Assembly (NCBI RefSeq): GCF_006175945.1
Contig: NZ_VAJL01000001.1
Coordinates: 744,001 to 808,000 of the forward strand
Direction: 5' to 3'
DNA: 64,000 nt
Origin: Chryseobacterium mulctrae
GTDB taxonomy: Bacteria; Bacteroidota; Bacteroidia; Flavobacteriales; Weeksellaceae
The translations under genes were made by a program, and so were the position numbers. The notes under the pieces are model-generated. The model saw only the letters and a program-made list of their open reading frames with translations, searched no databases and had not been told where the DNA came from. Below, one piece after another: positions 41,276-49,946 of the stretch (positions are counted from its first letter, which is position 1; every line of letters starts with the position of its first letter).

Positions 41276-43600
41276 CTATTTATTCAGCATGAGTAATTTT
41301 TTAACAATTTTCTCACCCATCAATTCAACTTCAATCATGTAAGTTCCAGATGGTACGCCTCTTAAATCAATTTTCTCTAAATGATCAGAGAAGAAAAGAC
41401 GATTTCTCTTAGGTATAACAAGCTTACCGTCCATTGCATAAATGGTATATGAAAATGGATATGGAGCTTGTGGTATAAGTCTAGGGAAATCTAATTTAAT
41501 ATAAACAATACCATCATTCGAAGGAACCGGATAGATCATTAAACCATCATATACAGGAGAAGGAGCAGTTCCCGGAGTTCCCGGAGTTCCTGGAGTTCCT
41601 GGATTAGGTGGTACTACAACAGCAGAAGAAGTCACCGTAAAGTTTTGAGAATTTACATTCAAAAACACATTATCTACAGCCTTGACCATAATTCTCGCAT
41701 TAGTACTATTTCCTAAGCCTCCAGGAACAGTAATTGCATGGCTTCCGTCATTAGGGGTACTCGCAATCAAGACATGAGGAAAAGTAACACCTCCATCAGT
41801 AGATAACAAAATACTTACATTAGGTGTACTCACAGGCGCCGCTGTTGTATTGGCTACATTCCAGGTGATTGTTTGCGACTGTCCTTCAGCCCAAACCACC
41901 CCTGCAGTATTTTGAGAGGTTACCACGAAAGGCCCGGCTGTACTTACAACAGTAAGCTTTACATCATCACGACCATTTTGTCCTCCTAATACATTATTAT
42001 CTCTTACCAGAACTGAAAAGTTAAGGTCTCTTGCAACAGAAGGAAGAACTTCCCAAGTACTTACTGTAGATGGGGCTACAATTACAGGTAATTTTGGAAA
42101 ATATCTATAATTGACCGTTGTCGGAGTAATAGATCTAAATAATGGACCTGCCGCAAGAGTAGAAGTTGGTGGCGCAGTAGCAGTTACCGCTCCTGGATCT
42201 ATTTGTTCCCATGTGTAAGTAAGTGAATCATTATTAGCATCTGTTGCTGAAGCTGTTAAAACAAATGGCGTACTTTTAGGAATGCTCTTATCTAAGCCTG
42301 CATTTACAATTGGCTCCGCATTATTTATTGGTGTTTTTTCACCGCAAGTAGAAGGTGATCCTGTTCCAGTAAGCGTTGTATACATTTCTCTTATACTAAC
42401 TGCGTGGTAATAAGCATCACTATTACTTTGAACATTTGGAGCACAAATTCCTGCATATCCCATAATAGTGCTTGCACTTCCCGGCTCTATAGACGTAGGA
42501 GCATTTCTATTACAGCCGTTATTTTGAGTATGCATAGCTCCAAATTGGTGTCCCATTTCGTGAGCTACAAAATCAATCACAAAAGGGTCACCCACAGGCA
42601 CTACACAACCAGTAACTCCGCCAGCTTTTCTTGTTCCACATACTGATGGCGTTGCAGCCAAGCCATTATTATTATTTGCATTATCTACTTTAAAAAATAA
42701 ATGCCCAATATCATAGTTAGCTGCCCCGATAACAGAATTTGTAACCGTTATATTTTCACTAAGCATTTGAGTTGCACTCAAGTTATCAAAAGTATCGGTA
42801 CTGATGAAAAATAATGCATCCGTATTAGATATCAATTGTAATCTTATAGACATATCTCTCTCAAAAACCTCATTAAGGCGAGTAACTGCTAGATTGACAG
42901 CAGCAAGTACCGCAGCTTTTTTCTGAGCATTAGTTCCTGAGCCAACACCTGCTTGGCCTGCAATATATGCTGTATATTCTATAGTGGTAGTAATTGAAAG
43001 TCTATATTTTCTTTTAAGTCCGTCAATAACAGTTTTTTGGGCAACAGCAACTGCTTCTTTCATTTCACTATCACCATTGAAAAGACATTCAAACTGATTT
43101 AAAGATGATGCTTTTTTTCTATCATACAATTTATAGATTTGGTTATCTTTTGTATAAGAATCAATATAATAAATACCCTCATTGTTTCTAACCATACCAT
43201 TGAAACCAAAATAAGGATCAATAGTAAATCTTAAACTCGATGATTTATCTCCTTTTTTAAATCCAACATAAGATCTTACTTCAGAATATCTGTCCTGAAG
43301 ATCCGGATGCATTGTCGAAGATTCAAAAATTTCATATGTATCAAAATTTCCTACAAGATTTGGAAAATTTAGCACAATTCCTTTACGAGTAGACTGTTGA
43401 TCTATGTCAGGTGCATTTTTAAGTTTACTTTGAATTTCGTTGATATTTAAAGTAAACAGAGAATAATCTGTAACTTTTACATTATTCTCACGCACTTCAC
43501 TGGTGATTTTAGAATTAAATTTCTTCCAGTTATTTTGCTGAGCAAAACTGGCGACTGAAAACACAAGTAAAGTACTCAGAATGAGTAATTTTTTCTTCAT
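41276..43600 (-). CDS. secreted reprolysin-like (M12B) metalloprotease with T9SS domain
   Basis: A 774-residue extracellular zinc protease with a signal peptide (ASFAQ, about residue 21) and a propeptide to about residue 200. The catalytic domain has HEMGHQFGAMH (His347, Glu348, His351, His357) and a Met-turn (STIMGYAGIC), as in metzincins. Ig/cadherin-like domains follow. A low-complexity PGTPGTPGT linker (about residues 673-685) leads to a T9SS type A sorting domain (YPVPSNDG to the end). It degrades host or environmental proteins. A lipoprotein gene lies 11 bases upstream in the same operon. Confidence 0.95.
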   Translation of the reverse strand: MKKKLLILSTLLVFSVASFAQQNNWKKFNSKITSEVRENNVKVTDYSLFTLNINEIQSKLKNAPDIDQQSTRKGIVLNFPNLVGNFDTYEIFESSTMHPDLQDRYSEVRSYVGFKKGDKSSSLRFTIDPYFGFNGMVRNNEGIYYIDSYTKDNQIYKLYDRKKASSLNQFECLFNGDSEMKEAVAVAQKTVIDGLKRKYRLSITTTIEYTAYIAGQAGVGSGTNAQKKAAVLAAVNLAVTRLNEVFERDMSIRLQLISNTDALFFISTDTFDNLSATQMLSENITVTNSVIGAANYDIGHLFFKVDNANNNNGLAATPSVCGTRKAGGVTGCVVPVGDPFVIDFVAHEMGHQFGAMHTQNNGCNRNAPTSIEPGSASTIMGYAGICAPNVQSNSDAYYHAVSIREMYTTLTGTGSPSTCGEKTPINNAEPIVNAGLDKSIPKSTPFVLTASATDANNDSLTYTWEQIDPGAVTATAPPTSTLAAGPLFRSITPTTVNYRYFPKLPVIVAPSTVSTWEVLPSVARDLNFSVLVRDNNVLGGQNGRDDVKLTVVSTAGPFVVTSQNTAGVVWAEGQSQTITWNVANTTAAPVSTPNVSILLSTDGGVTFPHVLIASTPNDGSHAITVPGGLGNSTNARIMVKAVDNVFLNVNSQNFTVTSSAVVVPPNPGTPGTPGTPGTAPSPVYDGLMIYPVPSNDGIVYIKLDFPRLIPQAPYPFSYTIYAMDGKLVIPKRNRLFFSDHLEKIDLRGVPSGTYMIEVELMGEKIVKKLLMLNK

Positions 43601-43611
43601 ATTTTATCTTT

Positions 43612-44106
43612 TTAAATATTTAGGGGTATAAGTTTAACATTTGAAGGGATATTTCCCTTTAATCTCAAAATCAATATTGGGTTTTTTTGTTTATTTGATA
43701 AATATTCGTCGTTTTTTATTTCTTTATAATACACATTCAAAACAGAATTTTTTTCTTCAATTCTTACTACATTAATATCTCCGTATTTTAGTTTTTTCAA
43801 TAGTGGTTTCAATACAATAAAAAATTCATTATCAAAAAGTGTTGGTATAGGTTCAGATCGGGAAAACTTTCCATCCTCTAATTTTCCGTAAAGATCTAAA
43901 GTTTGATCAAATGTTGCAAGAATCATAAATTCTTTCAAATCAATATCCTTATTTAATCTTCTAACTTCTGAAAAATCAATAAAACTCTCCTTTGCAATCA
44001 TTACTGTATTTGTTTTCATATCACTTGTAGGTTGAACAGAATTGCCGCAATTCAATACTGCAACGAGCCATAAAAACGAAAATATTACCAATCCAACGTT
44101 TTTCAT
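43612..44106 (-). CDS. hypothetical lipoprotein upstream of the metalloprotease
   Basis: A 164-residue protein. Starting at the second Met (44106) gives MKNVGLVIFSFLW and the lipobox VLNCGN; the first Met, seven residues earlier, would add LFKTFI before the signal. The body has no recognised family. The gene ends 11 bases before the metalloprotease start, so the two are cotranscribed. A role as partner or chaperone of the protease is possible from position only. Confidence 0.7.
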   Translation of the reverse strand: MKNVGLVIFSFLWLVAVLNCGNSVQPTSDMKTNTVMIAKESFIDFSEVRRLNKDIDLKEFMILATFDQTLDLYGKLEDGKFSRSEPIPTLFDNEFFIVLKPLLKKLKYGDINVVRIEEKNSVLNVYYKEIKNDEYLSNKQKNPILILRLKGNIPSNVKLIPLNI

Positions 44107-44326
44107 TATGAAAGTCTTAAAAAGCAAAGGTAAATATTATTATATTTCTAATGAATATTTTCTTTTAACATTTTTAACATTTAACTAAAATTTTTGTAAA
44201 ACACTTACAAAAATTTTACAAATTATTGATTTTCAAAGATATAAAAATTTACTAAAATCATACATTTCTTTTACAAGCATTACAAAAACTTCACTCTTAA
44301 TTTTACTTCAACAAAAAAATAATCTT

Positions 44327-45241
44327 ATGAAAAAGTTCATTGTACTAGTTGCAGTATCAAGCGTATTTGTAATGTGTAAAAAAGGTGAAGCAACGCAACC
44401 TCAGTTAGAAAACGCAATTAACAGCGCAGATAGTGCTGTTGCAAATGTTAGTGAGAAAATCAATTCAGTTAATAATGAAGCAGAAGCGGTATTCGACTCT
44501 GCAAGTATTAAAATTAAAGATTTCGAGAAAACAAAAAGCGAAGCTATTCAAAAGATGGAGGCAACTTCAAAAAGCGTTGATTCTTTATCAGAAAAAATAA
44601 GCAGTATGAAACTGGAATCAAAAACAGAAAAGAAAGATTCTCTTCATAAAATTGTGGTCAATGTTCCGGCTACGAAAGTGATTAAAGAAACAAAAATCAT
44701 TTACAGAGACAAACATAAACAAGTAGAAAAAATTTCTCAGAACAAAATGCAGAAAACAGGAATTTTGGAACTGAATGTAAACGATGCTGAAACAGCCAAA
44801 GAAACCGTAAAAGAGTTAGTGAAAAAATATGACGGATTTGTAAAAAGTGAAAATACTTCTCTTAATAACAACGATACAAAAATCGCTTATCTGAAAGTAA
44901 AAGTTCCGATTCAGAAATTTGATTATCTGATGGATGACCTTAGTTTTAATATTGGAAATGTAGAAAATAAAGGAATTGATGTGAGCGGGCAATATTTTGT
45001 AAACAATACGCTATGTGATATGGAAATTACGTTGTACGGAACTTCTGAAGCTGCGTTGGTAAAAGCAAAACCTGAAACATTTGGAGGAAAATCTTTAGCC
45101 GCAGTCTCTTCCGGCTGGAATGTAATTACCTCAATTTTCCTGTTTATTCTTCCGCTTTGGCCACTTTTTGTAATTGCCGGGATTGGTTACTATTTCTACA
45201 AAAAGAAAAGCAACAAACAGTCTGGAAATCAACCAAACTAG
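44327..45241 (+). CDS. DUF4349 domain-containing lipoprotein
   Basis: A 304-residue envelope protein. The N-terminus is a lipoprotein signal (VFVMCKKG). Residues ~25-105 are a heptad-rich coiled coil (SVDSLSEKISSM). A DUF4349 domain covers about residues 140-235 (KYDGFVKSEN, followed by LKVKVPIQKFDYLMDDL). A C-terminal hydrophobic helix (about 265-288, FLFILPLWPLFVIAGIGYYF) could anchor it in a second membrane. Function unknown. It has its own terminator and no close partners. Confidence 0.88.
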   Translation: MKKFIVLVAVSSVFVMCKKGEATQPQLENAINSADSAVANVSEKINSVNNEAEAVFDSASIKIKDFEKTKSEAIQKMEATSKSVDSLSEKISSMKLESKTEKKDSLHKIVVNVPATKVIKETKIIYRDKHKQVEKISQNKMQKTGILELNVNDAETAKETVKELVKKYDGFVKSENTSLNNNDTKIAYLKVKVPIQKFDYLMDDLSFNIGNVENKGIDVSGQYFVNNTLCDMEITLYGTSEAALVKAKPETFGGKSLAAVSSGWNVITSIFLFILPLWPLFVIAGIGYYFYKKKSNKQSGNQPN

Positions 45242-45351
45242 ATTATTATTAAATTTTAAGCAAATTTTAAGAAGAGAAATGATAAAGTTTAAGTTTTTCC
45301 TTTTAAATTTATCACTTCATAATTTTATTAATATTGTGATTTGGTGTAAAA

Positions 45352-45380
45352 GAAAAGGCTCTCAATTGAGAGCCTTTTCC
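45352..45380. terminator. terminator between convergent DUF4349 and membrane-protein genes
   Basis: GAAAAGGCTCTCA and TGAGAGCCTTTTC form a 13-bp perfect stem. Both flanks suit termination. Confidence 0.88.
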
Positions 45381-45382
45381 AT

Positions 45383-45748
45383 TTATTTCATATTGACTAT
45401 CTTATCTACAACATATCTTGTGTTTCCTCTCCAAGGAAGTGATCCTTTGTATTCTTTATAATGAAGATCAAAGTTTTTACCGCTGTTGAGCTCCAGTTGT
45501 TTGAAAACTTCGGGATCAGATACAGAAAATTCAAACTCATAGCTTGTAATGGTTCCTGTTTTACCTCCTCCAAAACCTTCCTGAATCAATTTGCCTTCGT
45601 ACGTTTTAAAAACATACCCTTTTTTAATGGCATAATTGAGATATCCTGATTTTACGCCTTCTCCGAAAACGAAGAAAAACTTATACCAAACGAAAACTCC
45701 TACAAGAAGTAAAACGACTCCTAAAGTAATCCACAAAGATTTTTTCAT
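45383..45748 (-). CDS. small single-helix membrane protein, often mis-annotated as 6-phosphogluconate dehydrogenase
   Basis: A 121-residue protein with one N-terminal transmembrane helix (about residues 6-27) and a small soluble domain with GYVFKTYEGKL, YEFEFSV and FDLHYKEYKG. Similar proteins in Bacteroidetes and other phyla are sometimes named 6-phosphogluconate dehydrogenase in databases; nothing here resembles that enzyme. It has no cofactor-binding fold and is far too short. Function unknown. It lies 25 bases downstream of the acyl-CoA dehydrogenase gene on the same strand, so possibly cotranscribed. Confidence 0.85.
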   Translation of the reverse strand: MKKSLWITLGVVLLLVGVFVWYKFFFVFGEGVKSGYLNYAIKKGYVFKTYEGKLIQEGFGGGKTGTITSYEFEFSVSDPEVFKQLELNSGKNFDLHYKEYKGSLPWRGNTRYVVDKIVNMK

Positions 45749-45773
45749 AAGATAGTGTTTGATGTTTTTTTAA

Positions 45774-46913
45774 TTACTTAGAAATACTTCTAGAAATCAC
45801 AATTTTTTGGATTTCAGAAGTTCCTTCATAAATCTGGGTGATTTTTGCATCACGCATCATTCTTTCTACGTGATATTCTTTCACATATCCGTATCCACCG
45901 TGAATTTGTACAGCTTCAATGGTAGTATCCATTGCAACCTGAGAAGCGTATAATTTTGCCATTGCTCCACTTTCAGAAATATCTTTTCCGGCATCTTTTT
46001 CACAAGCCGCTTTAAAGCAAAGCATTCTTGCAGCCGTAATCTGAGTAGCCATATCTGCCAATTTGAAAGCAATCGCCTGGTGATTGATAATTTCAGTCTT
46101 GAAAGCTTTTCTTGTTTTAGCATATTTCAAAGCCAATTCGTAAGCTCCTGAAGCAATACCTAAAGCCTGAGAAGCAATACCGATTCTACCACCGTTCAAA
46201 ACAGCCATTGCAAAATTGAATCCGAAACCGTCTTCACCGATTCTGTTTTCTTTCGGTACTTTTACGTTGTTGAAAAGCAAAGAATGCGTATCACTTCCTC
46301 TGATTCCTAGTTTGTCTTCTTTCGTTCCGATTTCGAAACCTTCCCAACCTCTTTCAACAATAAATGCGTTGATTCCTTTATGTTTTTTCTCAGGATTAGT
46401 TTGTGCAATTACGATATAATAAGATGCAGTTCCACCATTTGTAATCCAGTTTTTAATACCATTTAATAAATAGTAGTCTCCTTTATCTTCAGCAGTAGTT
46501 TGTTGAGATGTCGCATCAGAACCCGCTTCAGGCTCAGATAAAGCAAAAGCTCCGATTACCTGTCCGCTTGCAAGAGGGGTAAGATATTTTACTTTTTGCT
46601 CTTCAGAAGCAAATTTTTCAAGTCCAGCGCAAACCAAAGAGTTATTTACAGACATTACCACAGCTGCAGAAGCATCCACTTTTGCAATCTCTTCCATTGC
46701 CAAAACGTAAGAAACGCTATCCATTCCTGCACCACCGTATTTTGGGTCAACCATCATACCTAAAAGTCCCATCTCCCCCATTTTCTTCACTTGCTCAGCT
46801 GGAAACTTCTGCTCACGGTCTCTTTCAATTACCTCAGGTAAAAGTTCGGTTTGTGCAAAATCTCTTGCTGCCTGCTGAATCATCAGCTGTTCTTCTGATA
46901 AATTAAAGTCCAT
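45774..46913 (-). CDS. acyl-CoA dehydrogenase
   Basis: A 379-residue cytoplasmic flavoprotein that introduces the alpha-beta double bond into an acyl-CoA. The FAD/acyl motif AFALSEPEAGSDATS (about residues 118-132) and the second signature are present. The catalytic base is Glu363 in QIYEGTSEIQ. The position of the catalytic glutamate and the length fit short- or branched-chain enzymes (butyryl-CoA type). The exact chain length cannot be told. With the acyl-CoA ligase gene divergently transcribed upstream, a role in fatty-acid or branched-chain acid breakdown is likely. Confidence 0.95.
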   Translation of the reverse strand: MDFNLSEEQLMIQQAARDFAQTELLPEVIERDREQKFPAEQVKKMGEMGLLGMMVDPKYGGAGMDSVSYVLAMEEIAKVDASAAVVMSVNNSLVCAGLEKFASEEQKVKYLTPLASGQVIGAFALSEPEAGSDATSQQTTAEDKGDYYLLNGIKNWITNGGTASYYIVIAQTNPEKKHKGINAFIVERGWEGFEIGTKEDKLGIRGSDTHSLLFNNVKVPKENRIGEDGFGFNFAMAVLNGGRIGIASQALGIASGAYELALKYAKTRKAFKTEIINHQAIAFKLADMATQITAARMLCFKAACEKDAGKDISESGAMAKLYASQVAMDTTIEAVQIHGGYGYVKEYHVERMMRDAKITQIYEGTSEIQKIVISRSISK

Positions 46914-47152
46914 AAAATTTTCTATTATATGGTGGCTAATTTACACTTTTTAAGCAAATCTGAAAATAGATTCATTAATTGAGAGTTAATGAAGGTTTCA
47001 AGCAGATTTGTAATTATTCAGAAGATATTATTTTAATTTGAATTATTAAAAGTATTATGACATACATTTTATTAAATTCTAAACAATAAGAACTTATTTC
47101 CCTAGTTAAAAAAAATTCTTATATTTAAAATCCTAACTATTATTTGAAAATT

Positions 47153-48931
47153 ATGTCAATCAAAAGATTATTCGATATACCTCACTATGCTTTAGACCAC
47201 TTCCCCAAAAGCGATATGTTTGTCACCAAATATCATGGTGAATGGAAAAAAACTTCCACACAGGAATTTATCAATCAGGGAAATAAAATTTCGAGAGGGC
47301 TTTTAAAACTAGGCATCAAACCTGGTGATAAAATCGCATTAATTACAACAAATTCCCGTACAGAATGGGCAGTGATGGATCTTGGGCTTTCTCAGATTGG
47401 GGTAGTTTCAGTTCCGGTCTATCCTAGTATTTCACCGGAAGACTATGAATTTATCTTTAATAATGCCGAAATAAAATACTGTTTTGTATCTGATAAAGAA
47501 TTGCTTGCCAAAGTAATGAAGATCAAACATAATGTAGCAAGCTTGCAAGGTATTTTTACCTTTGATAATGTAAGCGGAGCTGCCAACTGGAAAGAAATTC
47601 TTGATCTGGGTGAAGACGATTCTACACAAATTGAAGTGGAAGATCTTTCCAAAGCAATCAATACCGAAGATTTGGCAACTTTAATCTATACTTCCGGAAC
47701 TACAGGAAAACCAAAAGGAGTAATGTTGACGCATGAAAATATTGTCTCCAATGTTTTAGGTTCAATTCCTAGAATTCCAAAAAAGAAAAGTCTGGATTAT
47801 AAAGACACCAGAGTATTAAGCTTTTTACCAATCTGTCATATTTTTGAGAGAATGTTGTTTTACCTTTTCCAATACAATGGTTTTTCTATCTATTTTGCCG
47901 AAAGCATCGAAAAAATGGGTGAAAATGTAAAAGAAGTAAAACCTCATTACATGAGTGTAGTACCTCGTTTGGTAGAAAAAGTGTATGATAAAATTTATAA
48001 TACCGGTTCTAATGCAGGTGGTTTAAAACAGAAAATTTTCTTCTGGGCCTTACAATTGATTCAAAAAAAGAAAGAAGTTTCAAAACCTTCAGGATTGCAG
48101 GAAATTATAGCCGACAAACTGGTTTTCAAAAAATGGAGAGAAGGTTTGGGCGGTGAAATTATCACTTTAGTTTCGGGATCGGCAGCTTTGTCTTCCCGAC
48201 TTAATTTAATGTTCCAAAATGCAGGAATTCCTATTTTGGAAGGTTATGGTCTGACTGAAACATCACCCGTAATTTCGGTAAACTCTTTCGGAAAAATGAA
48301 AGTGGGAACTGTAGGACATCCATTGGATAATTTAACCGTAAAAATTCAACAGGATGGAGAGATTACTGTAAAAGGACCTTCAGTTTTTAAAAGTTATTTT
48401 AAAAATGAGGAGCAAACCAAAGAGGCATTCACAGAAGACGGATATTTCAAAACCGGAGATATCGGTCACATCGACAGTGATGGTTTCCTGCAGATTACCG
48501 ACCGTAAGAAGGAAATGTTTAAAACTTCCGGAGGTAAATATATTGCCCCACAAACGATTGAAAATTTAGCAAAAGCCTCGAAATTTATCGAACAGATTAT
48601 GGTTGTTGGTGACGGCGAAAAAATGCCAACCGCTTTGGTACAACCCGATTTTGAATTTGCTAAAAACTGGGCAATGAGAAATAATCTGAACATCGGTACC
48701 ACTTCGCAAGAGATTGCAAAAAGCCCTGAATTGAAAGCAAGAATAGAAAAAGAGATTGATGACATCAACGAACATTTAGGAAACTGGGAAAGAATCAAGA
48801 AAATTGAATTAACACCAGAAGTTTGGGGAATTGAAGCGGGACTTCTTACGCCGACTTTAAAGCTTAAACGTAAAGCGATTAAAGAAAAGTTTATTGATCT
48901 TTACAATAAGATGTATGAGCATCATGACTAA
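47153..48931 (+). CDS. long-chain fatty acid--CoA ligase
   Basis: A ~592-residue AMP-forming synthetase. The ATP/AMP motif IYTSGTTGKPKGVM (about residue 178), GYGLTETSPVIS (about 364) and TGDIGHIDSDGFL then DRKKEMFKTSGGKYI (about 447) are typical of the FadD/FACL long-chain family. It activates fatty acids to acyl-CoA for beta-oxidation or lipid synthesis. The frame opens with a TTG three codons upstream, but the ATG at 47153 is the natural start. It is divergent from the acyl-CoA dehydrogenase gene across a 239-base gap. Confidence 0.94.
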   Translation: MSIKRLFDIPHYALDHFPKSDMFVTKYHGEWKKTSTQEFINQGNKISRGLLKLGIKPGDKIALITTNSRTEWAVMDLGLSQIGVVSVPVYPSISPEDYEFIFNNAEIKYCFVSDKELLAKVMKIKHNVASLQGIFTFDNVSGAANWKEILDLGEDDSTQIEVEDLSKAINTEDLATLIYTSGTTGKPKGVMLTHENIVSNVLGSIPRIPKKKSLDYKDTRVLSFLPICHIFERMLFYLFQYNGFSIYFAESIEKMGENVKEVKPHYMSVVPRLVEKVYDKIYNTGSNAGGLKQKIFFWALQLIQKKKEVSKPSGLQEIIADKLVFKKWREGLGGEIITLVSGSAALSSRLNLMFQNAGIPILEGYGLTETSPVISVNSFGKMKVGTVGHPLDNLTVKIQQDGEITVKGPSVFKSYFKNEEQTKEAFTEDGYFKTGDIGHIDSDGFLQITDRKKEMFKTSGGKYIAPQTIENLAKASKFIEQIMVVGDGEKMPTALVQPDFEFAKNWAMRNNLNIGTTSQEIAKSPELKARIEKEIDDINEHLGNWERIKKIELTPEVWGIEAGLLTPTLKLKRKAIKEKFIDLYNKMYEHHD

Positions 48932-48939
48932 ATAATATG

Positions 48940-48968
48940 AAGCCGTTTCTTTTGGAAGCGGCTTTTTT
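48940..48968 (+). terminator. terminator of the acyl-CoA ligase gene
   Basis: AAGCCGTTTC and GAAGCGGCTT form a stem followed by a T-run, directly after the stop codon at 48931. Confidence 0.85.
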
Positions 48969-49024
48969 ATCCTTTAGAGAATCTTTTTAAGTCTTGGTAG
49001 TTTTTAAACTAATACATCCATAGA

Positions 49025-49081
49025 ACCACCCCGTCAAAAATTTCTTTGAAATTTTCGCCACCCCTCCAAAGGAGGTGAATT
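49025..49081 (+). repeat. double-hairpin dispersed repeat, copy 2
   Basis: The second copy of the element at 23709-23761. It begins CCACCCCGTCAAAAATTTC and has a first hairpin AAAATTTC-TTT-GAAATTTT and a second CCTCC-AAA-GGAGG. Both copies lie just after a plus-strand gene and before a minus-strand one. Confidence 0.7.
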
Positions 49082-49111
49082 TAAATCATTGCTAACTTTC
49101 GCAATTAACAT

Positions 49112-49147
49112 AAAAAAAGCTGTCTCAAAAATTTGAGACAGCTTTAT
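49112..49147 (-). terminator. terminator of the coiled-coil protein gene
   Basis: AAAGCTGTCTCAAA and TTTGAGACAGCTTT form a perfect 14-bp stem with an A-run on its left, so the T-run is on the minus strand. It lies 20 bases after the stop at 49168. Confidence 0.88.
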
Positions 49148-49167
49148 ATTCTTAATAAAACGAGTAA

Positions 49168-49944
49168 TTAGAATTTAATTACAGATTTCATTTTTTCGTT
49201 TTCTTCCATTACCAATTCGTCATCTACAAGAATTTTTCCTGAATGCTCATCAATAATGATTTTCTTTCTCTGAGCAATTTCCATTTGCTTTTGAGGAGGG
49301 ATTGTAAAGAATGATCCTTTCGGAGCACCTCTTTCAAGACCTACAACCGCTAAACCTGTAGAAGAGCTTGTTCTGATTCTGTGATAAGAAGCCAACAATC
49401 TTTCGTCGATTTTAGCAGCAAATTCTTTAGACTTTTCAAGAAGATATTCTTCTTCTTTCTGAGTTTCAGAAACAAGACCTTCCAATTCTTCTTTTTTGAA
49501 TTTAAGGTGATTCTTCAAATCGTTGATTTTTGTAGTCAACTCATTCAAAGTTTCTTCTTTATGAGCAATTTTAGCTCCATATTCTTTGATTCTTTTTTCA
49601 GAAAGCTGAATTTCAAGTTCCTGATATTCTATCTCCTTTCCTAAAGCTTCAAATTCTTTATTGTTTCTTACGCTATCCTGTTGAGATTTGTATTTATCAA
49701 TAAGTGTTTTTGCATGATTGATCACTTCATTTTTAGTATTGATTTGATCGTTCTGCTCTTTAATATCTGCATGAAATTTTTCAGCTCTTGTCTCAAGACC
49801 CTCAATTTCAATTTCAAGATCTTCAACTTCGATTGGCAATTCTCCTCTTGTGTTACGAATCTCGTCTAATCTTGAATCTATGATCTGTAAATCATATAAA
49901 GCTCTTAATTTTTCTTCAACTGAAATATCTGTTAAATTTGCCAT
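49168..49944 (-). CDS. CT398-like coiled-coil protein with a degenerate zinc-ribbon domain
   Basis: A 258-residue cytoplasmic protein. Residues ~10-170 form a long heptad coiled coil. The C-terminal domain aligns with the zinc-ribbon (zf-RING_7/CT398) end seen in relatives, where CxxC pairs precede the IPPQ and IL segments. Here the first pair is GAPKGSFFTIPPQ and the second DEHSGKIL: none of the four cysteines remains. The rest (IPPQKQMEIAQRKKIIID) is conserved. Function unknown; relatives are often encoded next to Nif3-like proteins, as here. Its start is 2 bases after the Nif3 stop. Confidence 0.88.
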   Translation of the reverse strand: MANLTDISVEEKLRALYDLQIIDSRLDEIRNTRGELPIEVEDLEIEIEGLETRAEKFHADIKEQNDQINTKNEVINHAKTLIDKYKSQQDSVRNNKEFEALGKEIEYQELEIQLSEKRIKEYGAKIAHKEETLNELTTKINDLKNHLKFKKEELEGLVSETQKEEEYLLEKSKEFAAKIDERLLASYHRIRTSSSTGLAVVGLERGAPKGSFFTIPPQKQMEIAQRKKIIIDEHSGKILVDDELVMEENEKMKSVIKF

Positions 49945-49946
49945 AT

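Noticed and set aside
41276..41650. PGTPGTPGT coding repeat as a possible collagen-like or phase-variable tract
   Set aside because: Only three short units as a linker before the sorting domain; too short and in-frame for phase variation to be argued.
45174..45461. 95-residue ORF at the end of the DUF4349 gene
   Set aside because: It overlaps the DUF4349 C-terminal helix and runs through the terminator hairpin.
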